From Citrobacter freundii (GTDB taxonomy: Bacteria > Bacteroidota > Bacteroidia > Chitinophagales > Chitinophagaceae), in NCBI GenBank assembly GCA_003243445.1, contig QFQQ01000043.1, positions 1 to 64,000 of the forward strand: a stretch of DNA of 64,000 nucleotides, written 5' to 3'. The translations under genes were made by a program, and so were the position numbers. Shown in pieces: positions 1-8,218 of this stretch; position 1 is the first letter of the stretch, and each line of letters begins with the position of its first letter. The notes under the pieces are model-generated. The model was not told the DNA's origin, searched no databases, and was given only the letters and a program-made list of their open reading frames with translations.

Positions 1-140
1 TAAAAAGTAAAAAGTAAAAAGTAAAAAGTAAAAAGTAAAAAGTAAAAAGTAAAAAGTAATTTATTTTAAAAATTTTCTTCTACTCCCTTTATAAACGACC
101 GGATTTTTTACTTTTTACTTTTGAATTTTGACTTTTACTT
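1..140. repeat. A-family inverted-arm repeat, copy 1 (tandem heptamer arm)
   Basis: Positions 1-56 are eight tandem copies of TAAAAAG. Positions 104-140 are a T-rich arm of the complementary type (ACTTTTTACTTTTGA units). The two arms could fold on each other around a loop of about 45 nt. The right arm holds the stop codon (135-137) and the last Lys codon of the adjacent minus-strand gene. The element may extend past the window edge. Confidence 0.85.
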
Positions 141-593
141 CGCCAGCCGTTGCTGCAGCAAATACCAGCACAAAGTCATCAACAATCCATATTTCGCTTT
201 ATCCCAGATTGGTTTATGTGTAGGATTGATATGATCGGGAAGGGATAAGGCGCAAACGGCAAAAGGCTCTTCTTTTAATTCGTTATAGATAGTTACGCCG
301 TCTTCCATCTTATTATCGCCGTCATAAAAGAAGCGCTGCTGACCGAGTTCGATCAGATGCCTTTTGTTTTCAGCACGCGCATGGCCCATGCGGATACCAT
401 ATTCATTACAAAGCACAGTTTTGTTTTTGAGCAAACCTTCCTGTCTGATCAGGAAAACGCGTCTCTTATCTTCATACTCGATTCGGGCAGCGCTGGACGC
501 AGGATGAAAAGCCAGGGTCACCAGCTTTTTACCATTATTCCATAAGGCAAAAACAGATTCTTCAATCGTTGACGTGACAGTTTCCCATTTCAT
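135..593 (-). CDS. Conserved hypothetical protein (152 aa)
   Basis: I do not recognise this family. The 152-residue protein has no signal peptide or membrane helix. It is rich in alternating polar and hydrophobic stretches, which suggests a beta-rich soluble fold, and it ends in a short hydrophobic helix near residues 134-148. It starts at an ATG (591-593) after a gap without coding. Its stop codon lies inside the A-family repeat arm, so the extreme C-terminus is repeat-derived. Base composition matches the neighbours. No operon partner is visible. Coding status rests on length and composition only. Confidence 0.6.
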   Translation of the reverse strand: MKWETVTSTIEESVFALWNNGKKLVTLAFHPASSAARIEYEDKRRVFLIRQEGLLKNKTVLCNEYGIRMGHARAENKRHLIELGQQRFFYDGDNKMEDGVTIYNELKEEPFAVCALSLPDHINPTHKPIWDKAKYGLLMTLCWYLLQQRLAK

Positions 594-777
594 AATTGAA
601 AGGTTTTAAGGTTAGCGATGACGCGGAAAAAGTACAACGCTTAGGTGAGATGGGCGGCCCTTAACTTAAAATTAATAGTAACTTCATATTCAGCTTGCCG
701 GCCTGAATAATCTGTGGACAAATCGCTGATAATCCACATTTTTCGGGCATATTTACAACGATTTTAATAGTACAATC

Positions 778-1257
778 ATGTTGACAGCTACAGAGAAGGG
801 GTTTTTGGAAAGGGCGATCGAATTGTCGCGGCAGGGAATGGAGCAGGGAAATGGTGGTCCGTTTGGCTGTGTGATCGTAAAAGACGGCGAAATTGTAGGT
901 GAAGGCTTCAATATGGTCACTTCCCAAAATGACCCGACAGCTCATGCAGAAGTAGTGGCCATCCGGAATGCCTGTGCGCATTTACAAACATATCAGCTTA
1001 CGGGCTGTGATATTTATGCCAGTTGCGAACCCTGCCCGATGTGTCTCGGCGCAATCTACTGGGCAAGACCCGCCCGGGTGATATACGCCAATACGCGTGA
1101 GGACGCCGCTCGCATCGAGTTTGATGATGCATTTATTTATAATGAGATCAACGCAGTGATGACAGAGCGGAAGATTCCATTCAGGCATGAGCCGCATCCG
1201 ATGGCGAAAGAGGTGTTTCAGCATTGGAAAGAATGGAAAGAGAAAAAGCAATACTGA
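778..1257 (+). CDS. guaD: Guanine deaminase, CDA superfamily
   Basis: This 159-aa zinc enzyme of the cytidine/deoxycytidylate deaminase fold should convert guanine to xanthine and ammonia in the cytosol. The zinc site is complete: H56-A-E58 supplies a ligand and the catalytic Glu, and C86 and C89 of PCPMC are the other ligands. The stretch after the zinc site (AIYWARP) and the C-terminal FDDAFIYNEI segment match the Bacillus GuaD type more closely than the tRNA adenosine deaminase TadA type, and length fits (about 156 aa). It stands alone, convergent with the anti-sigma-like gene. Related cytosine or other base deaminase activity cannot be excluded. Confidence 0.85.
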   Translation: MLTATEKGFLERAIELSRQGMEQGNGGPFGCVIVKDGEIVGEGFNMVTSQNDPTAHAEVVAIRNACAHLQTYQLTGCDIYASCEPCPMCLGAIYWARPARVIYANTREDAARIEFDDAFIYNEINAVMTERKIPFRHEPHPMAKEVFQHWKEWKEKKQY

Positions 1258-1313
1258 TCAGGATAGGCATCAGCGTAAGATGGGTATCCCGGGCTCAGGC
1301 AGATCCCCGATAA

Positions 1314-1679
1314 CTATTGACCAGCATTCATTTTGTGGATCACTATATAGCTGATGATGATAAGTGCGATCAGGATCACAACAGAGATGATGATCCATGA
1401 TTGATCAGGCAGTTCAAGTTTTGCACGGCGTTGTCTCTTCTTTTCCGTTTTCTTTTTAAGGTCGCGGTTGAGCATTTCAACCATATGGGAAACCTGGCGT
1501 TTATCGGAGAATTCCTGCAGTCCGTCAAGCGCGTCACTGGCAAATTCGTTGTCGGCCAGCATCTTTTCCACTTCATGCTTTTTTTCTGCGGAAAGTTTAT
1601 CCTGCAGATACAGCAACAGTGTATCCTGATCGATCTCGTTTGATAAATTGGCTAATATGTCTTTCAGATTCTCCTGCAT
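1314..1679 (-). CDS. Small membrane protein paired with ECF sigma factor (putative anti-sigma)
   Basis: A 121-aa protein. A charged N-terminal segment (QDTLLLYLQDKLS then a helix rich in Glu/Lys) is followed by a basic patch and a single C-terminal membrane span (IIISVVILIALIIISYIVI). The frame is open upstream into the sigma gene, but the ATG at 1677-1679, 11 bp after the sigma stop, is the sensible start. The pairing with the sigma factor gene suggests it tethers or restrains the sigma factor at the inner membrane. That is inferred from context. No zinc-finger HxxxCxxC motif is present. Confidence 0.7.
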   Translation of the reverse strand: MQENLKDILANLSNEIDQDTLLLYLQDKLSAEKKHEVEKMLADNEFASDALDGLQEFSDKRQVSHMVEMLNRDLKKKTEKKRQRRAKLELPDQSWIIISVVILIALIIISYIVIHKMNAGQ

Positions 1680-1690
1680 GGCGAGGCAGT

Positions 1691-2263
1691 TTAAGATGCC
1701 TTCAGCTTTTTCTCGATTAATATTTTCAGGTTGCGTTTTCCGTTCTGAATATGGCTTTTTACCTGCATCAGTGTATATCCTGTTTCGTCGCTGATCTCCT
1801 GGTAGCTTTTTTTCTGCAGGTAAAACAAAGTTACACATTGCTGCTGCTCCCTGTTCAATTCCTTTAATGCGTCTTCCATCAGTTCCAGGGTATGCTCTTC
1901 CCGGTTCATTTGCTGCAGATCTGTTTCATCGCCGGGTGTCGACAGTGCCCGTTCATTCAGCTCTGCGGGGATCTTTCCCTGGCGATCCCTCAGCTTCATC
2001 AGGCAATGATTCTTTGCTACCATATAAAGCCAGGATTTGAAGTAAGATACCTTGTATTTACCCAGCTCCTGGATCACCTTGAGAAAGATCTGCTGCACAC
2101 TGTCCTTTGCCTCTTCTTCATTCTTCAGGTATTTCATGCAAACACCCAACAGTAATAAGGTATATCGTTGCAGCAGGATCCCCAACCACTCGTTGTTGTG
2201 ATCCCGTTGAAATCTTTCTAGCAGTTCCTGATCGGTTATATGGTCAAACTTGCCGGCCTTCAC
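1691..2263 (-). CDS. ECF-type RNA polymerase sigma factor
   Basis: A 190-aa sigma-70 family protein with only regions 2 and 4. Region 2 covers about residues 25-95 (LGVCMKYLKNEEEAKDSVQQIF, FKSWLYMVAKNHC). Region 4 covers about 130-185, with the helix-turn-helix SYQEISDETGYTLMQVKSH. It begins with GTG (2261-2263), and there is no early in-frame ATG. The membrane partner follows 11 bp downstream, so the two are co-transcribed. Its regulon cannot be read from this window. Confidence 0.9.
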   Translation of the reverse strand: MKAGKFDHITDQELLERFQRDHNNEWLGILLQRYTLLLLGVCMKYLKNEEEAKDSVQQIFLKVIQELGKYKVSYFKSWLYMVAKNHCLMKLRDRQGKIPAELNERALSTPGDETDLQQMNREEHTLELMEDALKELNREQQQCVTLFYLQKKSYQEISDETGYTLMQVKSHIQNGKRNLKILIEKKLKAS

Positions 2264-2266
2264 AGA

Positions 2267-2301
2267 TAAAATTCAAAAGTAAAAATTAAAAAGTAAAAAT
2301 A
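2267..2301. repeat. A-family repeat, single arm
   Basis: One A-rich arm (units AAAAGTA, AAAAATT) sits directly upstream of the sigma factor GTG start. No complementary arm is found nearby. Confidence 0.6.
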
Positions 2302-2413
2302 TCGTGTACTATTTGATGGCTGTTTAACTCGCCGGAGAGTGGCGTTCCTCCGGCATCTCTTCGATAGCAATGCGCCGGGCTACTGTACAGCAACTTAAAA
2401 TTGCGGTAAGCAT

Positions 2414-2458
2414 TCGGCCATCAGCTATCGGTCATCCGCCATCGATCAACTGTCGGAT
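2414..2458. repeat. C-family repeat, single arm
   Basis: Degenerate units of the GCCATCGATC/GTCATCCGCC type occur in the intergenic region before the NlpC/P60 gene. This resembles one arm of the C-family elements near 5.6, 29.0, 33.5 and 47.7 kb. Confidence 0.5.
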
Positions 2459-2538
2459 ACCGTCTAATTTAGAACTATGATGCGGTAACGCAACAATTTC
2501 ATAATATTAACCGGAAATCATTTTAATATTTTCGCGCT

Positions 2539-3312
2539 ATGGATTATGCGATCATAAAAGTGCCTGCTGCGCCGGTTCGTCGTAAAGCAAAGCACCAGGG
2601 AGAAATGACCAATCAACTATTGTTTGGTGACACATTGAAAGTACTAAAGAAGAAAGCTGGTAAATGGCTTAAGGTCCGCAACCTCGCTGACGGATATGAA
2701 GGATGGATCACCGATCATCTTGCCGGTGAAATAACCGAAAAAGATGCAAAAGCGGGTATCGTGGCGCCTTATGTGACCGCAGACCTGATCAGCACTGTTA
2801 TCACGAACCAGGTGCCGATGCATGTGCCGGCAGGTGCCAGTCTTCCCAACTGGGATGGTGCTCAGGGCAACATTAATGGTCTCCGTTATCAGTTAGAAGG
2901 AAAGTTTATCAAACGTATCGGTATACAACCTGAAGTTTCACTGATCAAATCAACCGTTGCTCCATGGTTGAATGCACCTTATATGTGGGGTGGCAAAACC
3001 ATTTTTGGAGTGGATTGCAGTGGATTTGTGCAGGTCAATTTCAAAATGCTTGGCATTGACCTTTCACGGGATGCCTGGCAGCAGGCACAGGAAGGAAAGA
3101 TGATAGACAAGTTAAAAGATGCGGAATGTGGCGATCTTGCTTTCTTTGACGATCATGATGAGATCGTGCATGTGGGAATGCTGTTGAGCAATGATACGAT
3201 CATCCACGCATCAGGTAAAGTAAGGATCGATCACATTGACAAGAAGGGAATCGTAAACGCTGATACGAATAAACGCACGCATTCGCTACGGGTTATAAAG
3301 CGGTACTGGTAA
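2539..3312 (+). CDS. NlpC/P60 family cysteine peptidase with SH3-like domain
   Basis: A 257-aa protein without a signal peptide, so probably cytosolic. Residues 1-65 form a bacterial SH3 domain (GDTLKVLKKKAGKWLKV, YEGWI), followed by a linker domain. The NlpC/P60 domain spans about 135-257 with catalytic C160 (VDCSGF), H211 (VHVGM) and a third residue at H223 (IIHASG). Architecture and length resemble YkfC/dipeptidyl-peptidase VI enzymes, which cleave gamma-D-Glu-diamino acid bonds in muropeptides during peptidoglycan recycling. The 3' end overlaps the convergent downstream gene by 27 bp. Confidence 0.88.
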   Translation: MDYAIIKVPAAPVRRKAKHQGEMTNQLLFGDTLKVLKKKAGKWLKVRNLADGYEGWITDHLAGEITEKDAKAGIVAPYVTADLISTVITNQVPMHVPAGASLPNWDGAQGNINGLRYQLEGKFIKRIGIQPEVSLIKSTVAPWLNAPYMWGGKTIFGVDCSGFVQVNFKMLGIDLSRDAWQQAQEGKMIDKLKDAECGDLAFFDDHDEIVHVGMLLSNDTIIHASGKVRIDHIDKKGIVNADTNKRTHSLRVIKRYW

Positions 3313-3921
3313 TTGCGCATAGTTCGCCTCCGTTTTCATCCTGATCGTGATGTTGAGCGCCGGCTGTTTGGAGTTTCCTAATACACCCCATGCCACGGAA
3401 ACCGGGGCTACACCGTGCATAGGTACAAAGTAATTGTGCAAGCCGCCGACCGTCTGTCCTTCTTCCTGGAGTTGGTTATAATTACTATCAAAAAAGCGTT
3501 TCGCAAACTTCCGGTGGATCTTTTCAAATTCCCTTTCCACGGCTTTTAGTCCTTCGGGGGTAGCATCAGCATAAGCAGTAAGTTGGTATATCAGCAGTGT
3601 GTCGCCAACAGGAAGGCTGTCTGAATACTGGATCGGCGTTTCAATCAGCGCTATTTCCAGTTTTGCAGGTTTAAAGGAGAACGGATTGTATTTGGGAAAA
3701 ATACCTCTGAAAGAAAAGAAAGAAGTGTCGGTTTTCAGTTTTATCTGTTTTCCTTCTATCGCCTCATCTTTCATCAGGTGATTGATAAATGCGCTGAACT
3801 GACCAAGAAACGGATCAGAACGGAAGTAGGTATGGGTGAAAGCCTGAAGGCCTTCAAACTGAGCCGAGGCTTTCACTGAAGTACCAAGGCTCAGTAAAAT
3901 AATGAGGTAAAATTTATTCAT
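3286..3921 (-). CDS. Exported hypothetical protein (211 aa)
   Basis: An N-terminal signal peptide (MNKFYLIILLSLGTSVKASAQ) predicts export to the periplasm or outer membrane. The mature part is soluble and contains no domain I recognise. Its last nine codons overlap the end of the NlpC/P60 gene on the other strand. No functional context is visible. Confidence 0.7.
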   Translation of the reverse strand: MNKFYLIILLSLGTSVKASAQFEGLQAFTHTYFRSDPFLGQFSAFINHLMKDEAIEGKQIKLKTDTSFFSFRGIFPKYNPFSFKPAKLEIALIETPIQYSDSLPVGDTLLIYQLTAYADATPEGLKAVEREFEKIHRKFAKRFFDSNYNQLQEEGQTVGGLHNYFVPMHGVAPVSVAWGVLGNSKQPALNITIRMKTEANYAQLPVPLYNP

Positions 3922-4014
3922 TGCGGATGCCGGTTGTCTTTACACAGCAATTTACGCTTTGCCTTGCGAACGAAGGCTCCAAAGAAAGGATTTTAACGAA
4001 TAACCAAGGTTCGG

Positions 4015-4166
4015 GAATAAGAGGTTCCATAGGTTCCAGAAGTTCCAGAGGTTTCATAGGTTCTTCAGCCGGTAGCAGATTCATAGAACGTTATGTTCCG
4101 CGATCTGCGGCAGCAACCTTTGAAACTTCTGGAACCTATGGAACTTTTGGAACCTCTGGAACCTTC
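4015..4166. repeat. B-family inverted-arm repeat, copy 1
   Basis: The left arm (about 4021-4063) is built of GGTTCCA-type units. The right arm (about 4114-4166) is the complementary GGAACCT-type. The loop ends in GCGGCAGCAACCT, which is also found at the same place in the copy at 6.4 kb. It lies immediately downstream of the pyrophosphatase stop. Confidence 0.85.
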
Positions 4167-4170
4167 TGTG

Positions 4171-4713
4171 TTACTTCTTGTAACTCTTCGCATAAAAATC
4201 AATCGCATCCTGTATAACCTGCCAGGCAACCGGTTTATCCTGGAAGTTATCGATCTCTACTTTTTTATTTTCCAGCACTTTGTATTGTTCGAAGAAGTTG
4301 CGTAATTCCAGCAGGAAATGCTGCGGAAGGTCTTCGATGGTATTGTAGTGGTTTACGGAAGGATCGTTTGTTGCAACAGCGATGATCTTATCATCAAGCT
4401 GACCGCTGTCGATCATCTGCATATTTCCGATCACGGTTGCTTCAACGAGGCAGAGTGATTGAATGGATTGCGAGCAAAGTACGAGGATGTCCAGCGGATC
4501 GCCGTCCTGTCCAAGCGTTTGCGGTATGAAACCATAGTTCATCGGGTAGTGGAACGTTGAATAGATCACACGATCGAGCATCAGCAGGCCAGTGTCTTTG
4601 TCCACTTCATATTTGGCACGTGAGCCTTCAGGGATTTCGATCAGGGCATTTACTTTCTTCGGCGCTTTCTCTCCATAATGAGCGCCATGCCAGGGATGTG
4701 TAATTGTGAGCAT
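4171..4713 (-). CDS. ppa: Inorganic pyrophosphatase (family I)
   Basis: A 180-aa soluble enzyme that hydrolyses pyrophosphate to phosphate and pulls biosynthetic reactions forward. The family I signature DGDPLD is at residues 70-75 (metal-binding D70, D72, D75). The substrate-binding region IPEGSRAKYEVDK and the YPMNYGFIP segment are intact. Length matches bacterial Ppa. It is a single gene with start ATG at 4711-4713 and a B-family repeat right after its stop. Confidence 0.95.
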   Translation of the reverse strand: MLTITHPWHGAHYGEKAPKKVNALIEIPEGSRAKYEVDKDTGLLMLDRVIYSTFHYPMNYGFIPQTLGQDGDPLDILVLCSQSIQSLCLVEATVIGNMQMIDSGQLDDKIIAVATNDPSVNHYNTIEDLPQHFLLELRNFFEQYKVLENKKVEIDNFQDKPVAWQVIQDAIDFYAKSYKK

Positions 4714-4822
4714 GGGTAAAGTTTAATGTTTCTCTTTTAAAAAATTAAACGGCTGGCAATCGTTATTTCGCAGGTCAAACCTTCTTATTTTTCTTGACCG
4801 GTATTCTTTAATCAAATCGAGA

Positions 4823-4901
4823 CCGTTCTTTCTTACCGTCCTTTCCTCCTTACCGGTAAAAATTAAACCGGTAAGGAGGAAAGGACGGTAAGAAAGAACG
4901 G
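4823..4901. repeat. F-family perfect palindrome, 35-bp arms
   Basis: Positions 4823-4857 and 4867-4901 are perfect reverse complements, 35 bp each, separated by a 9-nt A/T loop. The arms contain CTTACCGGT and purine/pyrimidine-biased units. It lies in the 348-bp gap between ppa and the lipoprotein gene. No T-run follows, so a simple intrinsic terminator is not obvious. A homologous copy is at 13172-13232. The rest of the gap shows nothing I can name. Confidence 0.9.
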
Positions 4902-5061
4902 AATGGTGTCTTAACTATTAACTAAGCAATATTGGCTTTCATTCTTCGGCAGATCCCCGGAAACCTCCGATGGTCAGGTACCCGGTATGGCGGATCAGGA
5001 AGTTTTCTTAGGAAATGCTGGTTGGTAAAAGTGCCGATTCTTCAAAATAGCCGGTGGAATA

Positions 5062-5484
5062 TCATTGCGGAAGCGAATCCACTCCCTGTTTGAAGATATA
5101 CTTGAAGTCAACCAGCCATTTTCCGTCCAGGCTGACCACTTTAAGCGAATCTTTCTTATTCCGGTAAGAATTTGAGTAATAAATAACACTCGAAGAATCA
5201 TTCAGTTGACGCGTTTCGTGGATACGGATAGACGCTTCCCTGTATTTATCGCGGTCTTCTTTCGTAAGGTTCTTGCTCATGCGTTCCATTAGGTGCAGGT
5301 CCTGTTTGTTCAGGGAGTCGTCCACCATAAAAGTGGCTGCTTTTTCAAAATCACCATTCAGGGCGGACTGTATGAAGTTCCGCGCGGCGTCAATTGCATT
5401 CTCCGATTTCACCTCCTCTGCATCCTTGCAGGCACCCAGAGCGAGCACGCAAAGCATGAGGCCGGATACGATAGTTTTTTTCAT
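5062..5484 (-). CDS. DUF4878-like lipoprotein
   Basis: A 140-aa lipoprotein from the ATG at 5482-5484 (MKKTIV). The signal peptide ends in the lipobox LALGAC. The mature region has the helix-then-sheet pattern of NTF2-like DUF4878 proteins (AARNFIQSALNGDFEKAATFM, then LDGKWLVDFKY). It is probably anchored in the outer or inner membrane, function unknown. The next gene upstream encodes a related lipoprotein, suggesting tandem duplication. Six upstream codons in frame are unlikely to be translated. Confidence 0.75.
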   Translation of the reverse strand: MKKTIVSGLMLCVLALGACKDAEEVKSENAIDAARNFIQSALNGDFEKAATFMVDDSLNKQDLHLMERMSKNLTKEDRDKYREASIRIHETRQLNDSSSVIYYSNSYRNKKDSLKVVSLDGKWLVDFKYIFKQGVDSLPQ

Positions 5485-5565
5485 TTGCCTGCAAAGTAAC
5501 AAAAAAGAGTCCGTAAGCGGAAGTTTCGTTGAGCGGGTGGGGGAATGGCTGATGTTGGATGCCGG

Positions 5566-5746
5566 GTAGCGATGATCGATGGTCGATGTTGGATGTTCGA
5601 TGATCCATCCTCAGTTTGTTAAGGCAGACATGGCTGGTGTACGGCTTCCGGTTGAAGATATAAAAAAGCCTCCCTGACAGGAAGGCTTTTTTATTAAGAT
5701 ACGTTGAACCGGAAATCGTACATCGAACATCCGACATTCAACATCA
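5566..5746. repeat. C-family inverted-arm repeat with embedded terminator, copy 1
   Basis: The left arm (about 5570-5611) consists of GATGATCGATGTT-type units. The right arm (about 5705-5746) has the complementary ACATCGAACATCC type. Between them sits the intrinsic terminator at 5661-5695. The C2 element at 29 kb has the same layout. Confidence 0.8.
5661..5695. terminator. Bidirectional intrinsic terminator
   Basis: A hairpin with stem AAAAAAGCCT/AGGCTTTTTT flanked by A and T runs can end transcription in either direction. It lies between the two DUF4878-like lipoprotein genes, inside the loop of the C-family repeat. Confidence 0.8.
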
Positions 5747-5748
5747 AA

Positions 5749-6318
5749 TTACTTCTTCATGTTTTTCGAGATAGAATCGATCGCTTTCAGCGATTCTTCC
5801 ATTTTAGCTTTCAGTGAATCGGCGTTCACCTGCTGGAGAGCGTTGTTGAGTGAGTCGATGCTCACATCCTGGCCATCCTGTTGCATTTTTTTGCCAGCCA
5901 TTTCAGCCATTGTTGCTTTGTCGAATGCAACTTTCCAGGCGCCATCTTCTTTTTTCAGAACGAAGTCAGTTGTTTCGCCGCTGCCTTTTTCTGTAACGGC
6001 AACAGTTGCGCGATCGCCATCGATCTTTGCATCGCCCATCTGGATATTTGCTTCATCAAATTTTTTCATTTCTTCATCTGTCTCTTTTGTCTTCATTTTT
6101 TCAGCCATTTGCATGCCCATTTCCATCATGCTGAACATGGACTCGCTTTCTTTGGTAGCATAAGCCTTTGCACCTTTAAGGTCTTTTTTAGAAAGAGCTT
6201 TAAAGAAGCTGACCAGCGTTGCTTTCGGATCAGAGCTGCTTGGCCCGGATTTGCAGGCAACCATTGTCAGCATCAAGCCGGCGCAAAGAGAGAAGACGAT
6301 TTTTTTCATTTTTTGCAT
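5749..6318 (-). CDS. DUF4878-like lipoprotein
   Basis: A 189-aa lipoprotein with signal peptide and lipobox MVAC (acylated Cys at about residue 22). Residues 30-60 (ATLVSFFKALSKKDLKGAKAYA) and the later DGDRATVAVTEKG...DGAWKVAFDK stretch fit the DUF4878/NTF2-like fold. The C-terminal quarter is charged and helical. It is a paralogue of the 5.06-kb gene. It starts at ATG 6316-6318, with a second ATG three codons later. Function unknown. Confidence 0.78.
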   Translation of the reverse strand: MQKMKKIVFSLCAGLMLTMVACKSGPSSSDPKATLVSFFKALSKKDLKGAKAYATKESESMFSMMEMGMQMAEKMKTKETDEEMKKFDEANIQMGDAKIDGDRATVAVTEKGSGETTDFVLKKEDGAWKVAFDKATMAEMAGKKMQQDGQDVSIDSLNNALQQVNADSLKAKMEESLKAIDSISKNMKK

Positions 6319-6380
6319 TTTAAGGATTAATAGTGATTGGGTGTAAATGTAAACAAATAAGTGAGAAAGGGAAAGGGAGG

Positions 6381-6565
6381 AAGAGGTTCCAAAGGTTTCA
6401 GAGGTTCCAGAGGTTCCATGGGTTCCAGAAGTTCCAAAGGTTCTTCCTCTGAAAGTTTATTCAGGGAATGTTGTGCTCCTCAATTCGCGGCAGCAACCTC
6501 TGAAACTTCTGGAACCCATGGAACCTCTGGAACCTCTGAAACCCCTGGAACCCCTGAAGCCTTCT
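6381..6565. repeat. B-family inverted-arm repeat, copy 2
   Basis: The left arm (about 6381-6446) is of GGTTCCA units and the right arm (about 6494-6565) of GGAACCT units. The loop resembles that of copy 1 at both ends (TTCTTC at the start, GCGGCAGCAACCT at the end). It abuts the stop codon of the YiiX-like gene. Confidence 0.85.
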
Positions 6566-6566
6566 C

Positions 6567-7238
6567 TCAGTACTTCACCGCATACACCCTCCCGCACCCC
6601 GGATGCGTAAACAAATTATCCGGCGCCAGGTATTCCATTGCGGGCGTTCTTACCGGTGTGAACATTGTATCATTTGCAAAGCCGCGGCGGAACATTTTCG
6701 CTGTGAACTCACTGCAATACATTTTGTCATCGGTAGCGAGATCAAACTTCATATCAAAACTGATCCTGTTTGCATATGCCTTATGCACTTCAGTGATCAG
6801 CTTGCGGGTTTGTGCGGTATCCATATTGAATCTGAATACACCAAAACCATTGTTGGCTTCGGGCGCTACAAATACGGCTAAAGGTTCCCGGAGCAGTGCC
6901 TGATCGGGGTTGAATTCGCCGCCAAGGGCATGATAGACAAACACGGTATCATTTTCAATGCTGGCAATGCCGCAGTGCGAATAGGTCTTATCGGTAAGGC
7001 AGAACTGGCGTAAGCACAAACTGGTGAAGTCGTTCCCCGTTCGCGTGATCATGTCTCCTGTTCGGATCAATGTCAGTGCGGTATGTAATTGCTCGCTGTT
7101 GTCTTTTGGAGAAGCTGGTGCAACGCTGTTTGTTTGTGTTGGTACACCTGAGTGGCAGGCTGAAATAAAAAGCAAGAGGCAGCTCAGAAGCTGCCTCTTG
7201 CTTATGCGAAACAGGTTAGTAAATATAAAGGGGGACAT
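6567..7238 (-). CDS. YiiX-like permuted papain-fold lipoprotein (cysteine hydrolase)
   Basis: A 223-aa lipoprotein (lipobox FISAC, Cys28). The mature domain has the circularly permuted NlpC/P60 layout of the YaeF/YiiX group. The His comes first (H88 in TYSHCGI, after a GDMI motif near residues 61-64) and the nucleophile last (C175 in YCSEF). Such enzymes are thought to cleave amide or thioester bonds in peptidoglycan or lipids, but the substrate here is unknown. Its ATG overlaps the phoH stop by one base (TAATG), which implies translational coupling. Confidence 0.82.
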   Translation of the reverse strand: MSPFIFTNLFRISKRQLLSCLLLFISACHSGVPTQTNSVAPASPKDNSEQLHTALTLIRTGDMITRTGNDFTSLCLRQFCLTDKTYSHCGIASIENDTVFVYHALGGEFNPDQALLREPLAVFVAPEANNGFGVFRFNMDTAQTRKLITEVHKAYANRISFDMKFDLATDDKMYCSEFTAKMFRRGFANDTMFTPVRTPAMEYLAPDNLFTHPGCGRVYAVKY

Positions 7239-8218
7239 TAACGACTTTGTGGTACTGGATTTTCTTTTTCATGTTCTTTGTTATACGCACGCAGGATATG
7301 TTTCACCAGCCTGTGACGTACAACGTCTTCTTCATCCAGTTCAATGTGTGCGATACCATCGATGTTCCGAAGGATGCGAACGGCTGTAGCCAGACCGCTT
7401 CGTTGATTTCTCGGAAGATCTACCTGTGTCATATCACCGGTGATGATCGCTTTGGCATTTGCACCGATACGGGTAAGGAACATTTTCAACTGAAGATCAG
7501 TTGCGTTCTGCGCCTCATCCAGGATGATGAAGGCATTGTCCAGTGTCCGTCCGCGCATATAAGCCAGCGGAGCGATCTCAATCGTGCGGGTGGTCATATA
7601 ATACCCGAGCTTATCAGCAGGGATCATATCATCCAGCGCATCATACAAAGGGCGCAGGTATGGATCGATCTTTTCTTTCAGATCGCCGGGCAGAAAACCA
7701 AGGCTTTCACCGGCTTCCACTGCGGGACGGGTAAGAATGATCTTTTTGACCTGTTTGTTCTTTAATGCTCTTACAGCCAGCGCAACAGCTGTATACGTTT
7801 TACCGGTACCGGCAGGTCCGATGGCAAAAACGATGTCATTCTTTTCTGCTTCCTGTACCAGTTTCTTTTGATTTGCTGTACGTGCACGTACAGATTTTCC
7901 GTTAGGCCCGAATACGAGCACTTCATTGGGATGACGCTCAACAAAATGATCAACAGTCTCCGCGTCATCGCCACCCAGCACCTGTTCAAAATAATTCTCA
8001 CTCATGTGTCCATTACGCTCCAGGTAAGACACGATCAGCGTGATCTTCTCCTTTGCATTTTCGATCTGCTCAGGTGAACCGCTCAGTTTGATCTGTGTAC
8101 CGCGCGAAAGGATTTTTAAGAGAGGGAATTTCTTTTTAAGGATGTCCAGTTTGCCGTTATTTACGCCGAAGAACTCGATAGGGTTTACGGTTTCGAGGTT
8201 AATAATTGTTTCAGTCAA
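7238..8218 (-). CDS. phoH: PhoH-like ATPase
   Basis: A 326-aa cytosolic P-loop ATPase of the PhoH/PhoL group, linked in other bacteria to RNA metabolism and stress. The N-terminal region contains a KH-like segment (about 20-65). Walker A GPAGTGKT is at residues 134-141 and Walker B is FIILDEAQNAT. The start codon is TTG (8216-8218), and no suitable in-frame ATG exists nearby. It overlaps the downstream lipoprotein gene by one base. Confidence 0.92.
   Translation of the reverse strand: MTETIINLETVNPIEFFGVNNGKLDILKKKFPLLKILSRGTQIKLSGSPEQIENAKEKITLIVSYLERNGHMSENYFEQVLGGDDAETVDHFVERHPNEVLVFGPNGKSVRARTANQKKLVQEAEKNDIVFAIGPAGTGKTYTAVALAVRALKNKQVKKIILTRPAVEAGESLGFLPGDLKEKIDPYLRPLYDALDDMIPADKLGYYMTTRTIEIAPLAYMRGRTLDNAFIILDEAQNATDLQLKMFLTRIGANAKAIITGDMTQVDLPRNQRSGLATAVRILRNIDGIAHIELDEEDVVRHRLVKHILRAYNKEHEKENPVPQSR

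Noticed and set aside
1..60. Tandem TAAAAAG array as a CRISPR-like or minisatellite locus
   Set aside because: Units are 7 bp with no spacers, and a complementary arm follows at 104-140, so it fits the A-family palindromes.
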